Shown here: in pieces, positions 1-5,708 of the stretch
How the letters are laid out: each line of letters opens with the position of its first letter
Position numbering within the stretch: position 1 is the stretch's first letter
DNA from: an uncultured Parasphingopyxis sp.
Lineage (GTDB): Bacteria > Pseudomonadota > Alphaproteobacteria > Sphingomonadales > Sphingomonadaceae
Direction of reading: 5' to 3'
Assembly: GCA_905479515.1 (NCBI GenBank)
Contig: CAJQMX010000153.1
Span: forward strand, 1-10,111
DNA: 10,111 nt
The notes under the pieces: generated by a model
Told to the model about the DNA's origin: nothing
Databases searched by the model: none
What the model saw: the letters and a program-made list of their open reading frames with translations, nothing else
Program-made: the position numbers and the translations under genes

Positions 1-153
1 AACGGGAGCGCGCAGCGGGCTCCCTTGCCAAGATTGCGGTGTAGTACACCGCACATCTTGCGGGTCGGACTTATTGATAAAACAGGGAAAAACGGAGATG
101 CATGACGCACAGCAGCATTTGAAGGAGAACGTGGTTCTAGACCGAGTGGCACA
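1..153. other. Intergenic region with two hairpins at the window edge
   Basis: No gene is seen here. GGGAGC (4-9) pairs with GCTCCC (19-24) across a 9-base loop. A much stronger inverted repeat follows at 29-60 and is listed separately. Neither hairpin is followed by a T-run on either strand, so they do not look like ordinary intrinsic terminators for the minus-strand gene that ends at 154. The stretch 70-105 is A-rich but shows no promoter that I trust. Confidence 0.5.
29..60. repeat. Near-perfect 32-base palindrome
   Basis: The left arm at 29-43 (CAAGATTGCGGTGTA) and the right arm at 45-60 are reverse complements, except that the right arm has one extra base between the ATCTTG and ACCGC blocks. 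The single central base is 44. As RNA this would be a 15-bp stem with a one-base bulge and almost no loop, so a cruciform or a dimeric protein-binding site is as likely as an RNA hairpin. No T-run follows. Its role is unknown; a transfer origin, replication or operator element are all possible. Confidence 0.6.
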
Positions 154-954
154 TCAGCGGCGATAAAGCTCCTGATGGTACCAGATGCGCTGTTCTCGGG
201 TTTGCGGATCATCGATGAGCTTGAACACGGATGCCAGTTCGTCGGCATAGGTTCGCCATTGTCCGAACGCGGCGGGACCAAGGGTCTGACCGACTGTGGT
301 TCCGATTGGATATGTTTCAAAATGGTGGAGAAGCGTAGCCGTCACGTAACCCGAGACGCTGGTCGAATCGAGCGGGACAACACCGTCATTTCCACGCTCG
401 ATGGGAAATGTCATGCCGCATCGTTCGAAGCAGTCGTACTGGGTGTCGAATGAATTGAGTTGGTCGAACGCTTGCCTGCGTGCGAACCCAAGCGCGACCA
501 GAGGCCAGATGTCCTCCGGTTTTAGTCCACGCCTTTCCCGATATCGCGCGAACATCCACTGGAATTCCGGGAGGCGTTGGCAAGCGTCGCAAACGACGCA
601 TCGGCCTTCAAGGCTCTTCTGATGGACGACATGTTTGATCTGCTCTTCCCGATACTCGTAGCAAAATTTCCAGAAGTGATCGGTCGGCTCGGAGATGGTC
701 TCATCGTCCCACGATAGGCCCTGGCACTCCCGGTAAAATCCTAAAAGCCGATGGTTCATCCAGAACGAAAGCCGCTCGCCAATCTGCTTATACATGTTTG
801 AAATTGCCGGACGCGACATCGGCAGGTTTTCGGCAATTTCCGAAACCGTCGTGCCGTGAGCGTAATTGAACACGACATTCCTAAAGAGCGCCGCCGTATT
901 CCTCGGATCGGCATTCTTCCAATACAGATTCTTCAGTTCAGCACCTTTAGTCAT
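154..954 (-). CDS. Helix-turn-helix protein of unknown function
   Basis: A 266-residue soluble protein that I do not recognise. Residues about 34-62 (HGTTVSEIAENLPMSRPAIS and following) read as a helix-turn-helix of the kind seen in transposases, sigma factors and small regulators, so DNA binding is inferred. At about 118-124 there is a CxxCxxC cluster (CVVCDAC), a possible metal site, followed by a basic stretch. The rest is rich in aromatic and charged residues and has no membrane segment. The start at 954 is the first ATG after the divergent intergenic region and has only a weak upstream GGA. The gene is divergent from the gene at 1157, with the 31-base-spaced direct repeats between them, so it could be the regulator acting there. 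I see no DDE or other transposase catalytic pattern. Confidence 0.7.
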   Translation of the reverse strand: MTKGAELKNLYWKNADPRNTAALFRNVVFNYAHGTTVSEIAENLPMSRPAISNMYKQIGERLSFWMNHRLLGFYRECQGLSWDDETISEPTDHFWKFCYEYREEQIKHVVHQKSLEGRCVVCDACQRLPEFQWMFARYRERRGLKPEDIWPLVALGFARRQAFDQLNSFDTQYDCFERCGMTFPIERGNDGVVPLDSTSVSGYVTATLLHHFETYPIGTTVGQTLGPAAFGQWRTYADELASVFKLIDDPQTREQRIWYHQELYRR

Positions 955-1156
955 TCAACATCCAAAGCCAGAAGCGATTCTTAAGCTCCTCAATCCGAAC
1001 CCGCGCCGCAACGGCCCGTGTACCCTCTACCTTACAAGAAAATCAGATCGGGCTGCTCTGCCTTACAAGAAAAATCGCTCTCGATTCCATGCACGGCGGC
1101 GGGCTGCCACGCTGGATTCATCAGTTTTCACCCCACGAAGTGAATGGAGCGAGACC
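955..1156. other. Divergent intergenic region
   Basis: This region lies between the divergent genes at 954 (minus) and 1157 (plus). It should contain both promoters, but I could not pick convincing -35/-10 pairs. Its notable content is the pair of direct repeats at 1025-1073. A plus-strand open frame runs back to 866 but would overlap the minus-strand gene start, and only its part from 1157 looks coding. Confidence 0.4.
1025..1073. repeat. Two 18-base direct repeats 31 bases apart, candidate operators
   Basis: CTCTACCTTACAAGAAAA at 1025-1042 recurs at 1056-1073 with one mismatch (G for A at the fifth base). The 31-base period is close to three DNA helical turns, so two bound proteins would sit on the same face. 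Each repeat contains CTTACAAG, which has CTT/AAG symmetry. Placement in the gap between divergent genes suggests transcriptional control of one or both. Binding by the helix-turn-helix protein encoded at 154-954 is an inference. Confidence 0.6.
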
Positions 1157-1597
1157 ATGAATCTGTGTTGGCACTGCATCGGCCTGGGATACTGCCGGAG
1201 AACAACCACCCTTCTTGTCACTGACAAGCGGATGGCGAACCCGGATTTTCTCGTCGATCTGCGCGCCTTCACGGTTGGCCTGAACATCAGTCCTGATCAC
1301 TGGCTCGACTTCCTCACAGACGCCTATCGCGACTATCGCGGTCGGATCGTCCATCAGGGTCACGAAGTCTTTCTGGATACGGAAGCCCTTGAGGCCGCGA
1401 GCATCCGCGAGTGGTTTCGCGACTGGGCATGTACGCCAGTGCGAGACGGTGCTCAGCCGCGCTTGCGTGAAGAATCCCGCGAACGCATCCGCGTTCTGGC
1501 CACCATCTTGTCTACGCGCTTTCCGTTCGAAGCCAGTATGTGGGGCGTTCGCGCCGCGAACGACAATCAGCGCTCTGTCCATGCAAAGGACCGTTAG
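1157..1597 (+). CDS. Hypothetical protein
   Basis: A 146-residue protein that I do not recognise. ATG 1157 is chosen because GGAG at 1146-1149 lies seven bases upstream. A second in-frame ATG at 1232 (MANPDFLVDL) would remove a short N-terminal part containing CWHCIGLGYC, a possible metal-binding cysteine/histidine cluster. The remainder has acidic and basic helices, including a REESRERIRVLATIL segment, and no membrane segment or signal peptide. Its stop codon overlaps the stop of the convergent gene at 1594-2091 by a few bases, so the two genes share their 3' ends with no room for a terminator between them. The function is unknown. It is probably element cargo or an element-specific accessory gene. 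Confidence 0.6.
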   Translation: MNLCWHCIGLGYCRRTTTLLVTDKRMANPDFLVDLRAFTVGLNISPDHWLDFLTDAYRDYRGRIVHQGHEVFLDTEALEAASIREWFRDWACTPVRDGAQPRLREESRERIRVLATILSTRFPFEASMWGVRAANDNQRSVHAKDR

Positions 1598-2091
1598 AAA
1601 GGGGCGTCGTCGGCGTCGATCATGGAGGTCTTACCATCCTTCTTGATCAGCGCCGCCTTGGTCAACTTGTTCGTCTTATCTCCTTGCAGCGCTTGGTATC
1701 GTTCCGACACGGTGACACCGCGAACCGCTCTCAAGCCCTGCCGCCATTCCTGCGCTTCCACGCGGCGATGCCAAAGATAGGCCTGGTCAAATGGTATTCC
1801 GCAATAGTGGTTCATGAACAATGCGCAGAGATTGGCATTGTTCGCGGGATGCGGGCCTCCCTGTTCTTTCAGCGTCGGCCAGAATTTTTGCTTGTCCTTC
1901 TGCTTCTGGCGCTGCTCGAATTCGTCCGCGCATGAGTGATAGCCAACCATGCGCATGTATCGGCAATAAGCGATGTTCAGCGTTGGACACAACTCTGGGA
2001 TCAGTCCGAACACCTCCAGCTCTGCTTTGCTGACGCTGTCAAAATCGAGCGGATTCCGCTCGTCCTCGCTATCCAAAATATTCACATCCAT
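1594..2091 (-). CDS. Hypothetical protein
   Basis: A 165-residue protein that I do not recognise. The start at 2091 (MDVNILDSEDE) is preferred over an in-frame ATG 18 bases further upstream because a full AGGAGG lies six bases before it. The N-terminus is acidic. The middle has a strongly basic, glutamine-rich stretch (EFEQRQKQKDKQKFW), and the C-terminus again carries lysines and ends in an acidic tail. Several cysteines, histidines and tryptophans are present, but no domain that I can name and no membrane segment. Its 3' end overlaps the convergent gene ending at 1597. It is divergent from the transfer cluster starting at 2255, so the 163-base gap 2092-2254 should hold both promoters. Confidence 0.65.
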   Translation of the reverse strand: MDVNILDSEDERNPLDFDSVSKAELEVFGLIPELCPTLNIAYCRYMRMVGYHSCADEFEQRQKQKDKQKFWPTLKEQGGPHPANNANLCALFMNHYCGIPFDQAYLWHRRVEAQEWRQGLRAVRGVTVSERYQALQGDKTNKLTKAALIKKDGKTSMIDADDAPF

Positions 2092-2254
2092 AACCGACCT
2101 CCTGCGCACATCTTCGCAAGGTCAGAGTCCGCCTGACAAGCCGCCTATGCGGTCTTGCCGGAAAACTATCGCTTATCCCCCCGAGCCGCCTTGGACATCG
2201 TGCCATGGTCTAGCTGTCGGCAATCAAGCTCGACGGCAACATCAAGGTCTACGC

Positions 2255-2551
2255 ATGTCATTTATGAAAAAGCACCAAGAGGCGGGCCGGTCGATCTTCA
2301 TGTCGTCCATACAGGGTCTCGCGAATACTCTGGCATTCGTCGTGACATTTCTCGGCGCGCCACCGCTCTACAGTAAATCCATCGGCTGGATTCAGACCTT
2401 CGCGGTCGGTCACTACGGCTACGGCGTCGAAGACATGACAGCCCTTGTCTGGGGTGTGATCTGCGCCGCCCTGGTCTTTTTCATCTCCCGCGCATCGATC
2501 TCGACGGCGCTGGTGATGGGCGGGATCGCACTTGCGACCCGCTTCCTGTGA
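2255..2551 (+). CDS. Small multi-pass membrane protein of the transfer cluster
   Basis: A 98-residue protein with a basic N-terminus (MSFMKKHQEAGR) and two to three hydrophobic segments: about residues 20-36, about 63-80 (VWGVICAALVFFI), and a shorter one about 83-97. ATG 2255 has AAGG seven bases upstream; an alternative ATG lies at 2264. It is the first gene of a same-strand cluster leading to the VirD4-type ATPase. Its size and hydrophobic pattern could suit a VirB2/TrbC-like pilin or a membrane anchor for the anchorless ATPase, but I cannot recognise either family from the residues, so both are guesses. A longer open frame starting at 1973 exists, but that part runs antisense to the gene at 1594-2091 and is not supported. 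Confidence 0.6.
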   Translation: MSFMKKHQEAGRSIFMSSIQGLANTLAFVVTFLGAPPLYSKSIGWIQTFAVGHYGYGVEDMTALVWGVICAALVFFISRASISTALVMGGIALATRFL

Positions 2552-2572
2552 ACCATGAAAAGGAGTTCGAAG

Positions 2573-2695
2573 ATGTTCACACGTCATCGCCGCGTCGGCG
2601 GTATCTACAAAAAGGAAACCAATTGGAGCGCGGTGATCGCGGTCGTCTTCTGGGTGATCGTGGGGCTCGCGGTCCTCGGATCGCTTGGCGGGTAA
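2573..2695 (+). CDS. 40-residue single-pass membrane peptide
   Basis: A short gene easily missed by length cut-offs. AAAAGGAG at 2558-2565 precedes ATG 2573 by seven bases, and the gap from the previous stop is about 20 bases. The product has a basic N-terminus (MFTRHRRVGGIYKKE) and then one hydrophobic helix from about W18 to L38 (WSAVIAVVFWVIVGLAVLG). By the positive-inside rule the N-terminus should face the cytoplasm. An intrinsic terminator follows 21 bases after the stop. The strong ribosome binding site, clean membrane topology and operon position support a real gene. Its function is unknown. It may belong with the neighbouring small membrane protein and the coupling ATPase. Confidence 0.65.
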   Translation: MFTRHRRVGGIYKKETNWSAVIAVVFWVIVGLAVLGSLGG

Positions 2696-2716
2696 GTCCG
2701 CCATGCTCACCACCTG

Positions 2717-2758
2717 ACGCCTGAGTTCCCGCACGCGGAATTCAGGCGTTTCTTTTTT
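2717..2758 (+). terminator. Intrinsic terminator inside the transfer cluster
   Basis: The 13-base arms at 2717-2729 and 2737-2749 pair fully with one G-U wobble, closing a 7-base loop, and are followed by TTCTTTTTT (2750-2758). It sits only 18 bases before the next gene at 2777. It must therefore either end a short transcript covering the two membrane proteins or partly attenuate expression of the ATPase and following genes. Confidence 0.85.
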
Positions 2759-2776
2759 GAACGGAAGACGTGTCCC

Positions 2777-3061
2777 ATGGAGAACATTCAGATCGAATTT
2801 GTAGAACCGGAGATGAAGCCGATATTCGACCGCTTCAAGCTGCTCTTCGCTCCCGGCTCTCCCAAATCTGACATCCCTTGTGATGTGAAGGTCTGCGTCT
2901 GGATACGGATGATCAACGCGTTTCACCCGACCGTGAAGCCGCGCCAAATACGCTCCCACTTCATCAAGAGCTTTCATCCCGACGCAGGTGAACACGTCCT
3001 CACCGTACCGGAGAAGACGAAAATCATGGCTACGCATGACCGGATTTTCAAAGGCGAATAG
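2777..3061 (+). CDS. Hypothetical protein of the transfer cluster
   Basis: A 94-residue soluble protein that I do not recognise. It starts MENIQIEFVEPEMKPIFDRF, has a cysteine-containing central strand (CDVKVCVWIRMI), and ends in a basic region with two histidines (SHFIKSFHP, ATHDRIFKGE). No membrane segment or signal peptide is seen. The upstream GGAAG at 2762-2766 is a modest ribosome binding site. The gene lies directly after an intrinsic terminator and 18 bases before the VirD4-type ATPase gene, in the same direction, so shared transcription with that gene is likely. The small size and position would suit an accessory or substrate-recruiting partner of the coupling protein, which is inference only. 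Confidence 0.6.
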   Translation: MENIQIEFVEPEMKPIFDRFKLLFAPGSPKSDIPCDVKVCVWIRMINAFHPTVKPRQIRSHFIKSFHPDAGEHVLTVPEKTKIMATHDRIFKGE

Positions 3062-3079
3062 GAACAGGAGAACGCAGCC

Positions 3080-4687
3080 ATGTATGATAATGAGGAATAC
3101 CGTTTCGGATCGGCATCCTGGGCGAACGAGCACGATCTCAAGCGCGTGGGCCTGATGGACGGGCGCGGGTTGCAAATCGGATACGCCGCAAACAAGCCGC
3201 TCTGCCTCGAAACCGATGCACCGATCATCACTATCGCCGGTGCAGGCTCAGGTAAGATGCGCGACCTGCTCGCGCTCGCCGTCGCGCGCAATGCGGGCAG
3301 GCGCAACTTCATCCTCGATCCGCGCGGTGAAATCGCTTCGGTCACGATGATCAATTTCGCATTTGAGCGTAGCTACCTCTATTGCTGGAACCCGACAGGC
3401 ATGCGCGGCCTGCCGCAACACCAGATGAACCCGCTCGATATTCTCAAACTGAATGACCCGCACTTCCATGCGGACTGCAAGTTCATCGCCGAAAGCCTGA
3501 TCCCGGCGAGCGGCGCATCCAACGGGCGGTATTTCGAGTTGCGCGCGCGCGAGTGGGTTGAAAACATCATCAAGATGCTGGTCGAGACGACGGGGCGCGT
3601 CAGCTTCCCTTCGCTCTATCGCGTCATCAACTGGATTGAGTCCGATACGCAACGTTGGGCCGACTGCCTAGAATGCATGTTGGGTTCCTCTATGGACAGC
3701 GTTCGCCGAACCGCCGGCGAGATGCTGGCCAAGCAGCAGGAGAGCGAGAAAGAATTCGGCTCGATCATCGGTGAGCTATACGCCCACCTGAACTTTCTCG
3801 ATGACCCGATGTTGCTGGCCTCGCTTGATAACGCCGATGCGTCGCTTGCCGACACCTGCGATGCGCACCAAGCGACGAGCTGGGCGATCAATGTGCCGAT
3901 TGAATATGTCGGGCTGTGGTCGCCAATCTTACGCACCATGTTCACGGTACAGATGCTCTACAAGTCGCGCGCGCCATCCGCGCCACCTGTAAATATGATC
4001 ATTGATGAGGCGGGTCAGCTCGGCAATTTCGAGGCGCTGTTGCGCGCCTTCACCTTCGGACGTGGTGCGGGTGTACGCACCTGGGCGCTGTTTCAGGATG
4101 TCGGACAGATCGTGCGCAACTTCGGCGCTCCGGCATTGCAGGGCTTTATGGGATCAGCCGCGCTACGTCAGTTCTTCGGCGTGCGCGACTATCAGACCGC
4201 ACAGATGGTCTCTTCGATGCTTGGCACCGAAACGCTCGAATATGATGACGGCCTGCGTCAGGCTGATGCCAGACGCCAGAAGCTCAATGCTGCGCTTGGC
4301 ATTATGAACGGCGGCGATCCGTTCACGGCCTACGCCGATATGAAGTTCCACGCTTTTGCGGAAGAAAATCGCACCAAACAGGCCCGCGCCCTGATGATGC
4401 CTGAAGAGGTGCTGGCGATGCCCGAGGACCGCCAAGTTCTCTTTATCTCGGGAAAGAACCTGAAGCCCGTATTCGCAGAAAAGCAGCCCTATTACACGCG
4501 CGGCGATTTCGCGGGCCGCTTCCTGCCCAATCCGTTCCATCCGCCGCACGATTCCGTGCCTATCCCCTCAAGATGGGGGCAACGCCGTGCGAGGATCGTC
4601 ACGCAAACCGTGCCGCAGCAATTTGCACACTACCCGCAATATGCTGGCGGCCAGTGGTCTTATGTCGAGGGCTACCGGCCCTCCTAA
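3080..4687 (+). CDS. VirD4/TraG-type conjugative coupling ATPase without a membrane anchor
   Basis: A 535-residue P-loop ATPase of the type IV secretion coupling family, which brings the DNA substrate to the secretion channel. The N-terminus has the VirD4-like GSASWANEHDLKRVGL. Walker A is near residue 54 (AGAGSGKM), followed by FILDPRGE. An all-alpha region spans roughly 120-280. Walker B is near 303-310 (VNMIIDEAGQLG), followed by an ALFQDVGQI segment typical of the family. The C-terminal end is proline- and tyrosine-rich. Two oddities are present. VirD4-family proteins usually begin with one or two transmembrane helices, and none is seen here. The residue after the Walker A lysine is methionine instead of the usual G, S or T. 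AGGAG lies upstream of ATG 3080. The membrane link may come from the separate small membrane proteins upstream. Family assignment is confident; the exact system type is not. Confidence 0.9.
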   Translation: MYDNEEYRFGSASWANEHDLKRVGLMDGRGLQIGYAANKPLCLETDAPIITIAGAGSGKMRDLLALAVARNAGRRNFILDPRGEIASVTMINFAFERSYLYCWNPTGMRGLPQHQMNPLDILKLNDPHFHADCKFIAESLIPASGASNGRYFELRAREWVENIIKMLVETTGRVSFPSLYRVINWIESDTQRWADCLECMLGSSMDSVRRTAGEMLAKQQESEKEFGSIIGELYAHLNFLDDPMLLASLDNADASLADTCDAHQATSWAINVPIEYVGLWSPILRTMFTVQMLYKSRAPSAPPVNMIIDEAGQLGNFEALLRAFTFGRGAGVRTWALFQDVGQIVRNFGAPALQGFMGSAALRQFFGVRDYQTAQMVSSMLGTETLEYDDGLRQADARRQKLNAALGIMNGGDPFTAYADMKFHAFAEENRTKQARALMMPEEVLAMPEDRQVLFISGKNLKPVFAEKQPYYTRGDFAGRFLPNPFHPPHDSVPIPSRWGQRRARIVTQTVPQQFAHYPQYAGGQWSYVEGYRPS

Positions 4688-4702
4688 TTCACGGAGAAAG
4701 CC

Positions 4703-4951
4703 ATGAGCGAACGTACAGAGAAAAAGCAGCCCAGCTTTGAAGCCTTTCACACGAAAGACGGCCCGGACGACAAATCCTTCTTCAATCGTGTCGGCGCAGC
4801 CTTTCCGCACAAGGACGGCGAAGGTCATACGGTCGTTCTGGACTCCGTCCCCGTGAATGGACGCATCGTGCTTCGGACACCCATGGAGCGTTTGGAAGAG
4901 GAGCGGGACGAAAAGCCCCGCCGTCGCAGTCGTGACGAGCGTGAGCGGTGA
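4703..4951 (+). CDS. Small protein following the coupling ATPase
   Basis: An 82-residue soluble protein starting 15 bases after the ATPase stop, with GGAG at 4693-4696. Residues about 10-60 form a compact block (FEAFHTKDG through VNGRIVLRTP) that would fit a small beta-rich fold. The last 20 residues are almost all charged (EEERDEKPRRRSRDERER), a likely flexible nucleic-acid- or protein-binding tail. I cannot name the family from the sequence alone. Small genes of this size are commonly found next to coupling protein genes in alphaproteobacterial mobile elements. Its stop overlaps the GTG start of the next gene (GTGA), suggesting translational coupling. Confidence 0.7.
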   Translation: MSERTEKKQPSFEAFHTKDGPDDKSFFNRVGAAFPHKDGEGHTVVLDSVPVNGRIVLRTPMERLEEERDEKPRRRSRDERER

Positions 4952-5226
4952 TCATCGGTCGAAGCGGCAACGCACATCCGGCGATCTCGACAAAGGAGGA
5001 GCTGTTGCGGCGTCTGCGGGAACAGCGGGCACCTCGTTGCTCAGCGACGCTAGAACCCGGAAGCAGTCTGACGATAGATAGCAGAAGGAAAGTTGACGAA
5101 GAGAACCGCAAACGGATTACTGCTCTTCGCAATACGCTGGATAGTGCGAGCATCGAATTTGAAACCCAGCATACGTTTGCGCGCCTTGGCGGGTACGCAA
5201 AGTCAAATTTCTCAAGAACTCGGTAG
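4948..5226 (+). CDS. Small charged, helical protein, translationally coupled
   Basis: A 92-residue open frame starting with GTG 4948, overlapping the previous stop by four bases (GTGA). There is no clear ribosome binding site of its own, so coupled re-initiation is likely. The product begins VIIGRSGNAHPAISTKEELL and contains a long charged helix (about 48-75, DEENRKRITALRNTLD) that may form a coiled coil, ending in a basic aromatic tail. No domain is recognised. It is the last gene of the transfer cluster and is followed by the AT-rich regulatory island. An overlapping frame at 5093-5287 is less likely. The overlap and orderly amino-acid pattern support a real gene, but with less certainty than its neighbours. 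Confidence 0.6.
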   Translation: MIIGRSGNAHPAISTKEELLRRLREQRAPRCSATLEPGSSLTIDSRRKVDEENRKRITALRNTLDSASIEFETQHTFARLGGYAKSNFSRTR

Positions 5227-5255
5227 AGGAATAAGTTTGATGTCCTGGGTAATAT

Positions 5256-5285
5256 TTGGCAAAATGATAACTGAGTTTTTATCCT
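5256..5285 (+). promoter_or_regulatory. Candidate promoter of small RNA unit 1
   Basis: TTGGCA at 5256-5261 and TATCCT at 5280-5285 are 18 bases apart. The -35 matches the sigma-70 consensus at five of six positions and the -10 at four. This would start transcription near 5292. It is the weakest of the three promoters in this island. Confidence 0.35.
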
Positions 5286-5291
5286 AAACTA

Positions 5292-5385
5292 CCCTGTTGA
5301 ACGGATAAATTTCTTCTCCAAAGAGCTTGGTCTCTTATGAGGGTCTCAATCTAGCGCAGCATGATTGAGACCCTTATTATTTTGA
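5292..5385 (+). ncRNA. Candidate small RNA, unit 1
   Basis: A transcript from about 5292 would be roughly 95 nt. It would contain a pyrimidine-rich stretch (TTCTTCTCC, 5311-5319), a short AAGAG/CTCTT hairpin (5321-5336), and a 12-bp perfect stem at 5340-5351 with 5363-5374. The stem is followed by TTATTATTTT, which serves as the intrinsic terminator. No open frame of note is present. The order of parts and about 23 of 31 bases in the 3' half match unit 2 at 5431-5547. It could instead be only the terminator of the transfer operon ending at 5226. Confidence 0.4.
5340..5385 (+). terminator. Intrinsic terminator of unit 1
   Basis: AGGGTCTCAATC at 5340-5351 pairs perfectly with 5363-5374 across an 11-base loop, followed by TTATTATTTT. 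It also serves as the first good terminator after the transfer cluster ending at 5226. Confidence 0.75.
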
Positions 5386-5395
5386 CATTAATAAG

Positions 5396-5424
5396 TTGAA
5401 AATGAACATGTAGTGAATAATAAT
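5396..5424 (+). promoter_or_regulatory. Candidate sigma-70 promoter of small RNA unit 2
   Basis: TTGAAA at 5396-5401 and AATAAT at 5419-5424 are 17 bases apart, each matching the consensus at five of six positions. Transcription would start near 5431. There is no gene between this promoter and the strong terminator at 5507-5547. Confidence 0.55.
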
Positions 5425-5430
5425 CTTCGA

Positions 5431-5547
5431 AAGGTTCGATCCGCTCTCCCATCTCCCCAGATTAAAAGGGGATCGAAACTCTCGTTAAAAGAGATTATCT
5501 CTTTTGAAAGCCTCGATCTTCCGTGACAAGATCGAGGCTTTATTTTT
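5431..5547 (+). ncRNA. Candidate small RNA, unit 2
   Basis: Bounded by a good promoter and a strong terminator, the predicted RNA is about 117 nt. TTCGATCC (5435-5442) can pair with GGATCGAA (5470-5477), exposing the loop sequence CTCTCCCATCTCCCC, which is complementary in character to Shine-Dalgarno sequences. Then come an AAAAGAGA/TCTCTTTT hairpin (5487-5505) and the terminator hairpin. The arrangement of two tandem, similar RNAs with a CU-rich loop recalls tandem alphaproteobacterial sRNAs such as AbcR1/AbcR2, but this is an analogy of layout. I see no evidence of homology. Confidence 0.5.
5507..5547 (+). terminator. Strong intrinsic terminator of unit 2
   Basis: A 14-bp perfect stem, AAAGCCTCGATCTT at 5507-5520 with 5528-5541, closes a 7-base loop (CCGTGAC) and is followed by ATTTTT. 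It insulates the recombination operon from upstream transcription. Confidence 0.9.
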
Positions 5548-5567
5548 GCCCAAAACCGTTGCTGAGT

Positions 5568-5597
5568 TTGCGTTACAGCGGAATGCTACGGTATAAT
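5568..5597 (+). promoter_or_regulatory. Promoter of the recombination operon
   Basis: A perfect TATAAT -10 box at 5592-5597 is preceded 18 bases upstream by TTGCGT (5568-5573). Transcription would start near 5604, leaving a leader of about 100 nt before the first gene. Confidence 0.65.
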
Positions 5598-5616
5598 TAA
5601 AGTATATATGCAGCAT

Positions 5617-5657
5617 TAGCGCAGCAATATCTGCGCTTATCACCCCGCGAGGGTGAT
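5617..5657 (+). promoter_or_regulatory. Two adjacent hairpins in the recombination operon leader
   Basis: AGCGCAG (5618-5624) pairs with CTGCGCT (5631-5637) across six bases. ATCACCC (5639-5645) pairs with GGGTGAT (5651-5657) across five. Both are perfect 7-bp arms and lie just downstream of the predicted transcription start. They may be operators for a dimeric repressor or structured leader RNA. No T-run follows, so they are not intrinsic terminators. Confidence 0.55.
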
Positions 5658-5708
5658 TTACTGCTTTATTGTCCGAAAAGGAAAAGAAACTGGTCAGCGT
5701 GCGGTGCA

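Larger units (their letters stand above)
5227..5708. other. AT-rich regulatory island without a credible protein gene
   Basis: About 480 bases, clearly richer in A and T than the flanking genes. In order it holds a promoter candidate with a double hairpin ending in a terminator (5256-5385), a second promoter with similar double hairpins and terminator (5396-5547), and a promoter with a perfect -10 box followed by two leader hairpins (5568-5657). A minus-strand open frame at 5485-5718 crosses these hairpins and has no coding character. Confidence 0.6.

Noticed and set aside
866..1156. N-terminal extension of the 1157-1597 gene back to 866
   Set aside because: It would overlap the start of the divergent gene and cross the direct repeats. 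The residues look non-coding, and ATG 1157 has a good ribosome binding site.
50..2114. CGCACATCTT present at 50-59 and again at 2105-2114
   Set aside because: A shared 10-mer over 10 kb is expected by chance many times, and the flanks differ. It is not evidence of attachment sites.
2258..3175. A 305-codon open frame on the minus strand
   Set aside because: It runs antisense through four well-supported plus-strand genes and a terminator. Its product is unusually rich in H, D and R in the way shadow frames of GC-rich genes are, and it shows no domain.
5428..5445. GGTTCGATCC resembling a tRNA T loop, a possible att remnant
   Set aside because: The flanking bases cannot form a T stem and no acceptor or anticodon arm is present. 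The sequence is better explained as one arm of the 5435-5477 inverted repeat.
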